Part shown: one piece after another, positions 1 through 7,745 of the stretch
How the letters are laid out: each line of letters begins with the position of its first letter
How positions within the stretch are numbered: position 1 is the stretch's first letter
DNA from: an uncultured Nitrosospira sp.
GTDB taxonomy: Bacteria; Nitrospirota; Nitrospiria; Nitrospirales; Nitrospiraceae
Direction of reading: 5' to 3'
Length of the DNA stretch: 64,000 nt
NCBI GenBank assembly: GCA_900696515.1
Contig: CAADGK010000101.1
Coordinates: forward strand, 1 to 64,000
Position numbers and translations under genes: made by a program
The notes under the pieces: model-generated
Database searches by the model: none
The model's input: only the letters and a program-made list of their open reading frames with translations
Told to the model about the DNA's origin: nothing

Positions 1-1
1 C

Positions 2-556
2 AACATCCTCCAGGACGAGGAGATCGATCCACGCAGTTTTGACCAGCTGGTGGAACTGATCTCGCAAGCGAAGGGCGATGTGGTGATCGACAATGGGGCC
101 AGCTCCTTCGTGCCGCTCTCGGCCTATCTGATCACGAACCAGGTGTCGGCCTTGCTGCACGGTATGGGCCATCAGATCGTGGTGCATACCGTCATCACCG
201 GCGGGCAAGCCCAGTCGGATACCCTGCATGGATGGACACAACTCGTGAAACAATTTCCTTCGGACGTGTCGTTTGTCGTCTGGCTCAATCCCTATTGGGG
301 TCCGATCGAGCGTGACGGGAAACCGTTTGAGCAGATGAAAGCCTATACCGCGCACAAGGATCGGGTGTCGGCTATTACCCGGCTGCCGGATCTCAAGAAA
401 GAAACGTTTGGGCGTGATCTCAGCGACATGCTGCAAGCCCATCTCACCTTTGAAGAGGCCATGGCCCTCCCCTCGCTCACGATCATGACGCGGCAACGGT
501 TGTCGATCATCAAGAAGCAGCTCTTTGAACAGTTTGCCGGGGTGCCGGTGTTGTGA
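2..556 (+). CDS. traL: TraL-like conjugal transfer ATPase, 5' end missing
   Basis: The reading frame is open from base 2, so this is the C-terminal part (about 184 residues) of a protein that starts outside the window. The segment VVIDNGASSF, the phrase NPYWGPIE and the ending with LTIMTRQRL match IncP TraL, a P-loop ATPase of the ParA/MinD type encoded in the traKLM leader operon next to oriT. The Walker A loop would lie in the missing part. The stop codon overlaps the start of traM, so the two are translationally coupled. By analogy with RP4 it acts in the cytoplasm in relaxosome or transfer preparation; its exact role is not settled. The origin of transfer would be expected further left, outside the window. 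Confidence 0.85.
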   Translation, partial: NILQDEEIDPRSFDQLVELISQAKGDVVIDNGASSFVPLSAYLITNQVSALLHGMGHQIVVHTVITGGQAQSDTLHGWTQLVKQFPSDVSFVVWLNPYWGPIERDGKPFEQMKAYTAHKDRVSAITRLPDLKKETFGRDLSDMLQAHLTFEEAMALPSLTIMTRQRLSIIKKQLFEQFAGVPVL

Positions 557-1002
557 TGGGCGACGATCCTACCGACGACTTACTCAAGGAAATTGCCTCG
601 AAACATGGCGTGGCCTTGGACCGAGAAGATCCGATTTTGATGGTGCAGACCATGCACGCTCGGTTATTGGCCGACAGCCGGTCCGCGCAACAAGCCATGC
701 TCGAGGACTATCGCAAGACGCTCGAAACCCTATTGGAACGATGGAGCGCGGAGACGACAGCCAAAGCGGAGCGGATTGTCACGGCCTCGCTGACCGCGAG
801 CACGGAGACCATGAAGGCGCAGATGGCGACGACCACGACGGACCTGGCCCGCACCATCCGGAAGGAAGTCACCGATCTATTAGAAATAGAAACGACCGAG
901 ACGCGAATGCGTAGGGCCACCACAGTGGGGTACTTGAATCTCCTCGCGGCAGTCGTGACCTTTCTCTCAGCCGTCGTGGTCTATTGGACCCTTCGCCCCT
1001 AA
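556..1002 (+). CDS. traM: TraM-like conjugal transfer protein
   Basis: A protein of about 148 residues. It begins with an acidic segment containing EIASKHGVAL and DPILMVQT, followed by a long helical middle and one C-terminal membrane segment (residues about 122-145). This layout and the N-terminal signature match IncP TraM, a small protein that aids transfer efficiency. The ATG at 556 overlaps the traL stop; a GTG three bases earlier is an alternative start. It closes the tra leader operon. The next gene is on the opposite strand, so the convergent hairpin at 1231-1267 probably ends both transcripts. Confidence 0.8.
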   Translation: MGDDPTDDLLKEIASKHGVALDREDPILMVQTMHARLLADSRSAQQAMLEDYRKTLETLLERWSAETTAKAERIVTASLTASTETMKAQMATTTTDLARTIRKEVTDLLEIETTETRMRRATTVGYLNLLAAVVTFLSAVVVYWTLRP

Positions 1003-1230
1003 CCGCCCCCTCTCTATTGTGATCCCCCCCGCAGGCCATGCCGATGGCTAAAAAACAGGCAGCGTACTGAACAGGCCGTGTATCGCTGCGTATCGTCTGC
1101 ACCACTCACCCGTTGTTCACACAGTTACCCCCAGAAGATGGGGACAATGGAGCGGCTCATGGGGCGAGCAAGCGCGCCAGAGCGGACGCTGGCACGCCTG
1201 CAGCGCCCCATCCGCCGAACTCAGAATCGG

Positions 1231-1267
1231 GCGTCCCCGCCCCTCATCCACCACGGGGCGGGGACGC
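1231..1267. terminator. Strong GC hairpin between convergent genes
   Basis: A perfect 13-bp stem (GCGTCCCCGCCCC and its complement) around an 11-base loop sits in the 334-bp gap between traM (plus) and the DUF4942 gene (minus). There is no clear T-run after the stem on either strand, so it is a terminator-like or transcript-stabilising hairpin, not a textbook intrinsic terminator. I see no gene in 1003-1336; the short open frames there have no recognisable content. Confidence 0.45.
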
Positions 1268-1336
1268 GATAAAAAGAGAGAGTCGTGATTCCCTCCCCTC
1301 CCACCTGCGGTCCCATCGCACCAGCTTCATCCCTCC

Positions 1337-2197
1337 TCAGTCTTTCGGCGCGGGCAACGCATGGGGATAGTGCTTGGCGATGATCCGATTGAGTCGCGTC
1401 ACCAGATCAGGACGCTTGAAGGTCACATGCCCGTTCTGATTTTTGAACAGTCGAATGAAGATATACTCATTCTCGGCGAGCTTGGGCCACGATGAGGTCA
1501 GCTGCATCGCCTCCGCAATGAGACGATAGGCCCCCGTCCGGTGATCGGCCTCCGGCTTGCCATCACAGAGATGAAAGACGCGGAGGAGATCGTCCAGCTG
1601 ATCGGTCTGCCGCATGTTGGCGCTTCCGTAGGAAGTCACATAGGTCATCACCAGGCGCTTCCCGAATTTCTGCGGAAGATTGGTCTTGTAGTCCCAGGAG
1701 AGACGGCGAAAGCACTCAATCACCCCCTGCTCGAACATGTCCACCCGTGAGTCATGGAGCGTCGCAAAGGTGGCGCGAATCGCCTCGCGCGTGAGTTCCG
1801 GCACCTTCTCTGCTCCGATTTGCTCATCCACTTCCTTTCTCTTTGACGCAGACATGACCGAGCGCATGCCAGAATCATTCAGGAGCGTGGTCCATCCGCC
1901 GGCATCGAGACAAGCTTGGAATGTCTCAAGCAGTGTTGTTTTCTTCGCGAACTCACCCGTCATGTGGAGACCGTTACCTCGCCACCCGCGGGCCATCGAA
2001 AGATCAGGAAATCCGAGCCGTGCTGCCGTTGCCAGGGCGTGGGCCTGCTCTAATTTCTCCAATGCCTCTTGAAACAAGATCATGACCGCCTCCCGTTGCT
2101 GCAACAGATTGGCGATGCTGAGACTCGGGATCAGGTCATGTTCTTGTCCTGCGTCCCCGTCCGGAGTCACAAAGATGGTTTCCGCTTGGTTCGTCAT
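1337..2197 (-). CDS. DUF4942 domain protein
   Basis: A 286-residue protein. The central stretch with ELTREAIRATF, DMFEQGVIECFR and LSWDYKTN resembles DUF4942 proteins, which occur mainly on plasmids and integrative elements and have no established function. There is no signal peptide or membrane segment, so it is cytoplasmic. The ATG at 2197 is preceded by an AAAGGAC ribosome-binding site. It is the last gene of a minus-strand run (3531 to 1337) of plasmid accessory genes and overlaps its upstream neighbour by 4 bases. Confidence 0.75.
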   Translation of the reverse strand: MTNQAETIFVTPDGDAGQEHDLIPSLSIANLLQQREAVMILFQEALEKLEQAHALATAARLGFPDLSMARGWRGNGLHMTGEFAKKTTLLETFQACLDAGGWTTLLNDSGMRSVMSASKRKEVDEQIGAEKVPELTREAIRATFATLHDSRVDMFEQGVIECFRRLSWDYKTNLPQKFGKRLVMTYVTSYGSANMRQTDQLDDLLRVFHLCDGKPEADHRTGAYRLIAEAMQLTSSWPKLAENEYIFIRLFKNQNGHVTFKRPDLVTRLNRIIAKHYPHALPAPKD

Positions 2198-2613
2198 GAT
2201 GGCGTCCTTTCTGTTCCCACGGTCGGGCTCTCGTCTGGAATCTGAAACGGGCCGACCCAGGCGCCTGGTTGAGCCTTCGCGGTGAGGTCGGCCACAATCT
2301 TGTCTTGTGTCGTGTGATCCACCCCCTGTCTCGTCCAGCGTGCACGTGCTTGTCGTTCTGCATCGTCCATCATCACTGGTTCACAGCGAAAAGCGGCCAC
2401 GGGGGCCTGTCGCTGGCAGACTTCGCACATCGCAAAGGCTGAGTCGTCGTAGTCCGTGTCGCCGTCGTCTTCAAGGACGTGCGTCCCCTCATCGCGGAGC
2501 ATCACGCGCGTGATCAGGTCCACGGTAAAGGGTCCCCAGCTCTGGCAATCCGGACAGTGCCAGCCCTCGCTACCATTTCTATTCGCTGATTCATCGATCC
2601 TGTTTGGAGTCAT
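2194..2613 (-). CDS. Small zinc-ribbon-like hypothetical protein
   Basis: A 139-residue protein with two cysteine pairs, CPDC near residue 20 and CEVC near residue 63, spaced as in a zinc ribbon. An acidic stretch (EDDGDTDYDD) lies between them. A ribosome-binding site (GAGAGGAC) precedes the ATG. Its stop overlaps the DUF4942 start, so the two are probably co-expressed. I do not recognise the family; the cysteines point to metal binding and possibly a nucleic-acid or protein adaptor role. Confidence 0.6.
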   Translation of the reverse strand: MTPNRIDESANRNGSEGWHCPDCQSWGPFTVDLITRVMLRDEGTHVLEDDGDTDYDDSAFAMCEVCQRQAPVAAFRCEPVMMDDAERQARARWTRQGVDHTTQDKIVADLTAKAQPGAWVGPFQIPDESPTVGTERTPS

Positions 2614-2693
2614 TGCGTTGTCCTCTCTTTCTGTTCAGGTCTGTTGGTTTGTATCTTCCCGTTCATCCGTCATCAGTAGTTCGACATGACGCC

Positions 2694-3194
2694 TCACCCC
2701 TCCCCGTACAGCCACCCTTCATCGGCGAAAGAGACGTGCCGCCCCTCCCCCATCACAATATGGTCGAGCACGCGAATGCCCAGTAACTCGCCCGCACTGA
2801 CGAGTCGTTTCGTCAACGTGCGGTCCTCAAGGCTCGGTGTGGGATCCCCCGAGGGGTGGTTATGCGAAAAAATCACGGCCGCCGCATTCATGCAGACCGC
2901 CGCTTTAAAGGCCTCACGTGGATGCACGATGGAGAGCGTGAGGCTACCGACCGACACCACTTGATACCCGACAGGGGTGTGTTTCGCGTCGAGGAACAGG
3001 ACGAGAAATTCTTCATGCGGTCGTCCATCGAAGTGGGCCCGGAGGAAGCGGCACACCTCACTCGATTGTGATAGCCGTGGTGCGCCGTACAGGGCTGAAT
3101 GTGGTTCTTTCACCACCTGCAACCGATAGAGGGGGACGCAGACCGAAGTAGTTACATTCTGGTTCTGGGTTTCTGGTACGATCTTCTTCGCCAT
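2694..3194 (-). CDS. RadC-like JAB-domain protein
   Basis: A 166-residue protein of the RadC/JAB1-MPN family. The metal-site signature HNHPSGDPTPS is present at about residues 110-120, with the conserved LFLDAKH upstream. It lacks the helix-hairpin-helix N-terminus of chromosomal RadC, as do most short plasmid- and prophage-borne RadC-like proteins. The family is annotated as DNA repair, but the activity of these short forms is not established; a metal-dependent peptidase or DNA-related role on mobile elements is inferred. Its ATG follows AAGGGAAAGG. It sits between two small hypothetical genes on the same strand. Confidence 0.85.
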   Translation of the reverse strand: MAKKIVPETQNQNVTTSVCVPLYRLQVVKEPHSALYGAPRLSQSSEVCRFLRAHFDGRPHEEFLVLFLDAKHTPVGYQVVSVGSLTLSIVHPREAFKAAVCMNAAAVIFSHNHPSGDPTPSLEDRTLTKRLVSAGELLGIRVLDHIVMGEGRHVSFADEGWLYGEG

Positions 3195-3273
3195 GTGCTC
3201 GCCTTTCCCTTCCGTGTGATGATTGGTCAGGGAGTTGGAACGAGTGCTGTCGTTCCGACTCCCGCCTGTCGGC

Positions 3274-3531
3274 CTACCGTGGATATTTCTCGGTGAGATA
3301 ATTGCGATGGGCCATCCGATCGAGCTGCGCGAGATCGAGGTTCACCCCATCGCAGAAATGACGGAGGTCTGAGAGAAAATCGGCCAGGACTGTTCCGACC
3401 GAGGCGCCCGGTTCCCGTAAGCCTGCGACACGATAGTAGGCCAGCGCCTGCGCGGCTCGATCCGCCCGAACCGCATTCGGGTGTCTTTTTGCCCTTCGTA
3501 CATTTGCCCGATACATCGTTGTTGTGTTCAT
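3274..3531 (-). CDS. Small hypothetical protein
   Basis: An 85-residue basic protein beginning MNTTTMYRANVRRAKRH. I chose the ATG at 3531 because it has a good ribosome-binding site (AGAAAGGAC); the frame is open further upstream but that part looks non-coding. There is no recognised domain. It is predicted helical and cytoplasmic, and is the first gene of the minus-strand accessory run ending at 1337. An 18-bp perfect palindrome about 340 bp upstream may belong to its promoter region. Confidence 0.5.
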   Translation of the reverse strand: MNTTTMYRANVRRAKRHPNAVRADRAAQALAYYRVAGLREPGASVGTVLADFLSDLRHFCDGVNLDLAQLDRMAHRNYLTEKYPR

Positions 3532-3845
3532 CCTCGTGTCCTTTCTGTTGGACTGTCTCCCCATGAGAACAGCCACCCCCGAGACCAACGGCCACAGCGC
3601 GTCGACCGGCCCACCGGTCTCTTTCACGAACATGTGTTGCGCCTCTCACGCACAGCAGGAGGCGCAACAGAACATCCGAGTCTGGGGTCCCGGCTGGCTG
3701 CGAGCGTGACAGCCCTCGGGGCCGTTGGCTGGCGCGGTTGCACCCGGACGGGCCCCACACCATGGGGAGCGAAGGAATGGGATGGAGAAGGAGAACAATC
3801 CGCACGGTCGGGCCGCCGCAGGCGACGCGACGGTGCGTGAAGGAA

Positions 3846-3867
3846 GGCACGGCGCGGACGCGGTGCC
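3846..3867. repeat. 22-bp imperfect inverted repeat, copy 1
   Basis: The element reads GGCACGGCGCG, two bases, CGCGGTGCC and can form a hairpin. A second copy at 4738-4759 matches at 20 of 22 positions and differs only in the two central bases. The two copies flank the klcA gene. They could be regulator sites, transcript hairpins or remnants of a small mobile unit. Confidence 0.6.
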
Positions 3868-3874
3868 ACTGTGC

Positions 3875-3892
3875 TGTTGGAACGTTCCAACA
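3875..3892. promoter_or_regulatory. 18-bp perfect palindrome, operator candidate
   Basis: TGTTGGAACGTTCCAACA is a perfect 18-bp palindrome. It lies in the 469-bp gap (3532-4000) between klcA and the minus-strand accessory genes. I see no convincing gene in this gap. Its position upstream of the 3531-1337 run fits a repressor operator, but no -35/-10 pair is clear enough to define a promoter. Confidence 0.45.
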
Positions 3893-4000
3893 CACTCGTG
3901 AGTCAGGAGCGGAGAGATAAATTTTGGAGAAGGAAGGGAGAACTGGTCTGATCAGACAAGGCCGACGAGCGAGCGAGGCCCGCCGGCCCTGTTGAGCGAA

Positions 4001-4432
4001 TCAGTCGATCGCTCGAAAGATCAGGCCACCCTCGGGATGATCGCCTGCGAAATCACGCAGCAGATGGAAGTGCTGGGCGACCCGAGGACCGAGTGGATCG
4101 TCCTCCAACAGGAAGGACACGTGGCTGAACGTGAACAGGGACACAATCATCCCGGCGGCCTCGCCCGAGACCGTGGCGTCAAAGTAATTGCCCGCATGAA
4201 TGAGGTGATAACTCACATGACTCGGTGCGAGATAACACCCGCCGTTGCTCAAGTCATAGAAGTGCCAATACCCTCCGGTGTAGGTGGGACACAGCTTGGC
4301 GAACTGCGTGTAAAGAACATTCTCCACGGTGAGCATGTGCATCCCAAAGTGGCGCGGCAGAAACGTGAGCCGGTCCTCTTCCGGCACCACGGTCGCCACG
4401 ATCGCTGGTTGTTCGTTATTGAATGGTTTCAT
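4001..4432 (-). CDS. klcA: ArdB/KlcA family antirestriction protein
   Basis: A 143-residue protein, typical length for KlcA/ArdB. Diagnostic features are VPEEDRLTFLPRHFG near the N-terminus, YTGGYWHFYDLSNGG in the middle and FSHVSFLLEDD later. The family inhibits type I restriction enzymes in vivo without resembling DNA directly, helping a plasmid establish in a new host. The gene stands alone, with long non-coding flanks on both sides and one copy of a 22-bp inverted repeat on each side. Its presence supports a conjugative broad-transfer element. Confidence 0.9.
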   Translation of the reverse strand: MKPFNNEQPAIVATVVPEEDRLTFLPRHFGMHMLTVENVLYTQFAKLCPTYTGGYWHFYDLSNGGCYLAPSHVSYHLIHAGNYFDATVSGEAAGMIVSLFTFSHVSFLLEDDPLGPRVAQHFHLLRDFAGDHPEGGLIFRAID

Positions 4433-4737
4433 GTCATTCCCTCCGAGTTATCCCAGGCGGAATTGCCTGGGTGGAGGGTCTCCAGCACACCGAAAGCGCA
4501 GGAGTCAGGGCCGTGTGACACACGCTTGCGAGCACGAGGCGCAGCCGCGAGCGCAGGCCTTGACGTCGAGACCGGTGTGGTAGCCTCACGACACACAGGC
4601 AAGCACGCCCCCTCCCCTCCTGTCTGTCAGCGGTTTTTCTTCCCCACCTAGGCGAGTGACGAGACCGGATTGAGGAGGCGTCTTCGCACGGTCCATCTGC
4701 GCGGCGCGGATGGACGGTGCCAATCGAATAGGGGTGC

Positions 4738-4759
4738 GGCACGGCGCGTGCGCGGTGCC
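4738..4759. repeat. 22-bp imperfect inverted repeat, copy 2
   Basis: Second copy of the element at 3846-3867, matching 20 of 22 bases. It lies in a 715-bp stretch (4433-5147) where I see no gene. That stretch is GC-rich and has several other short dyads, but no iteron family or recognisable transfer origin. Confidence 0.6.
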
Positions 4760-5147
4760 GTCCATCGGTCTGTGGGATTGGGGTCATGTGCAGGGCGTGA
4801 GTCCCGCCGTCTGACGGGATGAGCGAAGCGAACCAGGAGCAGCGCGGTCGCCGCAGGCGAGACGCCACAACGAACGTAAAGGACTGCGGCTGAAGGGTTC
4901 CTCGACGCTGATGCCCTGCAGCGTGGTGTGGGGCATGAACGACCACCACGGATTATGTTGGGTGTTGATTGTCGTCATCCGTACCCACCGTCCGCTAGCG
5001 GCCAAGTGCGGAAGTTCGATACCGAGATCGCACCGTCATAAAGCGGTCCTCAGCCCTGTCGCATTAACGACCCCGGCTCACTTGCAACCGAGGGGATGCA
5101 AGCCGACCCGCCCCCGGGGCAGCTGCCGAGAGATCGCGCCAGGGCCG

Positions 5148-5891
5148 TCATGTGGCTGCCTCGTTGCAGACTGTCCTAAAGGGTAGAGCCATAACGTACG
5201 GGACATCTTCGCCCCGACTGCCGTGGAGAAACAGGACGCCCTTGTCGAGTGGCTCTGCTCCGCTGGCGCTCATTGAGGTCCGGATCTTGGGGATCGCCTC
5301 GGATATTACACTCGGCAGGTTCCCGAGATCCTCGTGCGTAACCACAAGCTGCAGCGTCCGCTCGTGGTCAAGTTGCTCAAGGGCAATCACTGCGCCGTGT
5401 GTGTTAGGACCAAAGACAACCGGGGCCTGTCCAAGAACAATGCACACGGAGACGACGACCATGAGGATGGGACTTTCCTCGGGCTCTACGAAGAGTACTG
5501 ACCTTGGCCATGACTGACGGTCATTCGCACTCAAGTAGAGGCTGCCTCGAGGGACCGCGATCTGGAAACCGATCTCAATACGCTTCTCCGGAGTGAAGGT
5601 CGGTCTCCACTTCTTCCATGTGCGATCCTCACCCGGCGTGACGAGGTGGGCGTTGGCGATCTGCGCCTCTTTGGTAAGGCCGAACCGCCAGTTCCCTGAC
5701 GCGTGGAGGCTTGCCTTTAACTGTTGGAAATTGTCGCGGCACGCCACATACACGTCGAGGCCGCGCTTCCAGACCTTCCAAGAGTTGCTGCTCGCGCCAT
5801 GGGGCGTACCTACTGCGACGCGAAACGGTTGCTTACGCAGCGGGAGCGCTGTACTCGGTGGATCAACCCACACCTGCACAGGCCGTGTCAC
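5148..5891 (-). CDS. Conserved hypothetical protein
   Basis: A 247-residue soluble protein starting at a GTG (5891). The N-terminal third contains FRVAVGTPHG, then SWKVWKRGLDVYVACR and KASLHASGNWRFG. I recognise this pattern only as a hypothetical family with no known function. There is no signal peptide and no clear catalytic motif. A GTTAGGC core site lies about 55 bases upstream on the same strand, as in integron gene cassettes. It is the last gene of the 8644-5148 minus-strand region before a long non-coding stretch. Confidence 0.6.
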   Translation of the reverse strand: MTRPVQVWVDPPSTALPLRKQPFRVAVGTPHGASSNSWKVWKRGLDVYVACRDNFQQLKASLHASGNWRFGLTKEAQIANAHLVTPGEDRTWKKWRPTFTPEKRIEIGFQIAVPRGSLYLSANDRQSWPRSVLFVEPEESPILMVVVSVCIVLGQAPVVFGPNTHGAVIALEQLDHERTLQLVVTHEDLGNLPSVISEAIPKIRTSMSASGAEPLDKGVLFLHGSRGEDVPYVMALPFRTVCNEAAT

Positions 5892-5946
5892 GACAGCCTC
5901 TCCCTCTCGGTCACTCTGGCGTCGACAGCGTTGGTCAAACTGGAAG

Positions 5947-5953
5947 CCTAACG
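5947..5953 (-). other. Integron-like core site GTTAGGC
   Basis: On the minus strand GTTAGGC matches the attC 3' core GTTRRRY. Just before it are two strong hairpins, one with arms around CCCGGCGG/CCGCCGGG and one reading ACGATGC TTC GCATCGT. The next gene starts about 55 bases later. A full attC with a matching RYYYAAC partner was not found by eye; the nearest candidate is GCCAAC near 6069. Confidence 0.4.
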
Positions 5954-6071
5954 GCCCGGCGGATGACCATCCCGCCGGGCAAGTGAGACGATGCGAAGCA
6001 TCGTCCGAACGCCGTAGTTCATTCGGCGCCGCGTCTTCGCGGCAATCAGCTGGAACGGATTGTTGGCGAAA

Positions 6072-6422
6072 TCACCCGCCGCGTTCAATTTCTCTCACCT
6101 TTGTGATCGCAAGCGGACCTATCCAATAGGCGACAGCGCCCAGCATCAAGCCAGCGATGACTCCAACCCACCCAACGAGCACCAATCCTAGGAATGGTGC
6201 GCCAGCGGTGATGGCGATCACAGTGACGAGGGCCAACGGTTTTCGTTCGTAGAATTCTCTTCTTTTCTCCCAAGTCACGTGCCCCGCAAAGTCGATTTCT
6301 CCTGCCACGCTAACCGAAATTCTGCGCCCCTTCTTCCCGCACTCCGGGCACGGCGATGTGTTGCCATCCGGAAGCACTGCGCAGCAATGAGCGCACTCTA
6401 CCTTGTTCCTTGTCTCGGGCAT
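6072..6422 (-). CDS. Zinc-ribbon membrane protein, hypothetical
   Basis: About 116 residues from the ATG at 6422 (a TTG at 6434 is possible). The N-terminus has the two cysteine pairs CAHC and CPEC, typical of a zinc ribbon. The C-terminal half holds two adjacent membrane segments (about residues 64-85 and 88-108). The family is unknown; zinc-ribbon plus two-helix proteins are often small membrane accessories. A GTTGGGT core-like site lies 9 bases before the ATG. Confidence 0.5.
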   Translation of the reverse strand: MPETRNKVECAHCCAVLPDGNTSPCPECGKKGRRISVSVAGEIDFAGHVTWEKRREFYERKPLALVTVIAITAGAPFLGLVLVGWVGVIAGLMLGAVAYWIGPLAITKVREIERGG

Positions 6423-6430
6423 TCTTACAC

Positions 6431-6437
6431 CCAACTA
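6431..6437 (-). other. Integron-like core site GTTGGGT
   Basis: GTTGGGT fits GTTRRRY exactly on the minus strand and lies just upstream of the ATG at 6422. A hairpin with arms GATCCG/CGGATC precedes it. It is one of three such sites in front of gene starts in 5.1-8.7 kb. The match is short and could be chance. Confidence 0.35.
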
Positions 6438-6544
6438 TGTTTAGCCCGATCCGCATAAGAATCGGATCTGCTATTTTATGTCTGCGTAACACACCTTCAC
6501 TGATCGTGAACAATATCCCACAATCGACGGTGGTGCAAATGGTT

Positions 6545-6574
6545 GCTTTTCAATTCGGTGATCGACCGCTTTGG
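6545..6574. repeat. 30-bp direct repeat, copy 1
   Basis: This stretch is built around TCAATTCGG and GATCGACCG. It matches 27 of 30 bases with 10247-10276 in the same orientation. It lies in the non-coding gap 6438-6715. It may be the end of a lost insertion element, but no transposase is present between the copies. Confidence 0.6.
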
Positions 6575-6715
6575 AAGGGGCGCTGAGCACACAAAGGGCA
6601 TAGTTGCGATGCATTTCGTTTGGAACGTAGCCCTGGGGGGAGAGAGTTCCGGTTCTTGGAGGAGAAGGCTAACACCCGGTGCATCGGCCGTGTGCACCAG
6701 ACGCGAACAGTGGCT

Positions 6716-7078
6716 TCATCGGTTTGCTAGACTTTGCTTGAGTAGTTCCTCAAGAAGGTCAAGCTCCTCAATCAACTGATGCCATCCCCGCTCCCATCGA
6801 TCAGCAAGCGGTTCGCTCGGCTGGGAGATATGCCGCGAGATGTCTACAATACGATCACATCGACGAGCAAGGTCAGATAGCTGCGCTGACACATCTGCGG
6901 GAAGTTGGATGGGACCAGGAAGATCAGGACGAGGCAGCCCCGCCTCCTCAGCTACAAGAACGGCGGTAGATAGCGCCAGTCTGCCGATGCGCGACCTTGC
7001 CACATACGATGGCGCGTGTCCGTCAGCTACCTCACGGATCGCCCGGATCTCGGCAAGACAACGATCAATTGCATTCAT
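6716..7078 (-). CDS. Small helical protein, third gene of the channel/nucleotidyltransferase unit
   Basis: A 120-residue, mostly helical, charged protein with a heptad-like end (LIEELDLLEELLK). There are no cysteines forming a site, no membrane segment and no catalytic motif that I recognise. Its start lies inside the end of the nucleotidyltransferase gene (14-base overlap), so it is translationally coupled. It could be an antitoxin-like or regulatory partner, by analogy with HEPN/MNT pairs, but that is inference from context only. Confidence 0.55.
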   Translation of the reverse strand: MNAIDRCLAEIRAIREVADGHAPSYVARSRIGRLALSTAVLVAEEAGLPRPDLPGPIQLPADVSAQLSDLARRCDRIVDISRHISQPSEPLADRWERGWHQLIEELDLLEELLKQSLANR

Positions 7079-7745
7079 TGATTCTCACCTCAAGCTCACA
7101 CAGAAGCGCCTCTGCACGGTCGCACCAGAGGCACGCCATATCGCGGCTGGGTTTCTCAGGCCGTCCAGAACGTCCGTCAGCATACATTCTATAGGCATAC
7201 AGAATGGGAAAATCATTGGACCAGCTGGAGGCCAGTCCCCAGCGCCGAACGAGGCGTGTCACTGGCTCAAATCGAGAAAAACAAGGGCTATCGGATAAAG
7301 CGCAACCGAGAATGCACGCGTGCCGAAACAGCGTCGCGACCGTAGCCAGTTCGAACAGTAGATACGCATCCGAGCCGAGCGAGCCTCGCACATCATCGAG
7401 GACGTTCTGAAAGCCTTTTAGGTCACGACCAGCCAACGAGTACTTGGGAAGCGACGACAAGAGCTGACCTAGCCGACCTTGGACTGCGATGTCCTCCGAA
7501 ACTGCACGGGCCTCGAGCTGAAGATGTCGCAGAAACAGCGATCCATACTCAGCCATCGCTTCAACTTCGCTCCAAGCATATCGAGCGACCGAGAGGCGCG
7601 AGGGAGAGCCGACAGCGGCCCCGATCGCGTCCAGACTCGGGGCGCGGTCAGAGATTACGAGCACGTCAACGTCGCTAAGCGAATCGGCATCGCCCCGCGC
7701 GTGTGATCCATACAGCCAGATCGCACAGTCGCTGCTAAGGGTCAT
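7065..7745 (-). CDS. Nucleotidyltransferase-domain protein
   Basis: About 226 residues. The N-terminal DNA polymerase beta-like nucleotidyltransferase fold shows its signature as YGSHARGDADSLSDVDVLV: the GS motif followed by a D-x-D metal pair. The rest is helical and resembles the helical partner domains of minimal nucleotidyltransferases. Such enzymes AMPylate or nucleotidylate proteins, tRNA or drugs; the substrate cannot be told here. The ATG at 7745 overlaps the stop of the pentapeptide/channel gene (ATGA), and its own end overlaps the next gene, giving a compact three-gene unit. Confidence 0.8.
   Translation of the reverse strand: MTLSSDCAIWLYGSHARGDADSLSDVDVLVISDRAPSLDAIGAAVGSPSRLSVARYAWSEVEAMAEYGSLFLRHLQLEARAVSEDIAVQGRLGQLLSSLPKYSLAGRDLKGFQNVLDDVRGSLGSDAYLLFELATVATLFRHACILGCALSDSPCFSRFEPVTRLVRRWGLASSWSNDFPILYAYRMYADGRSGRPEKPSRDMACLWCDRAEALLCELEVRINECN

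Noticed and set aside
3227-3895. Long minus-strand frame of 222 codons
   Set aside because: It is arginine/proline-rich, overlaps the better-supported 3274-3531 gene in another frame and has no ribosome-binding site.
4433-5147. Transfer origin in the long gap beside klcA
   Set aside because: No IncP-like nick-site sequence is visible, and oriT is expected next to the start of the traKLM operon outside the window.
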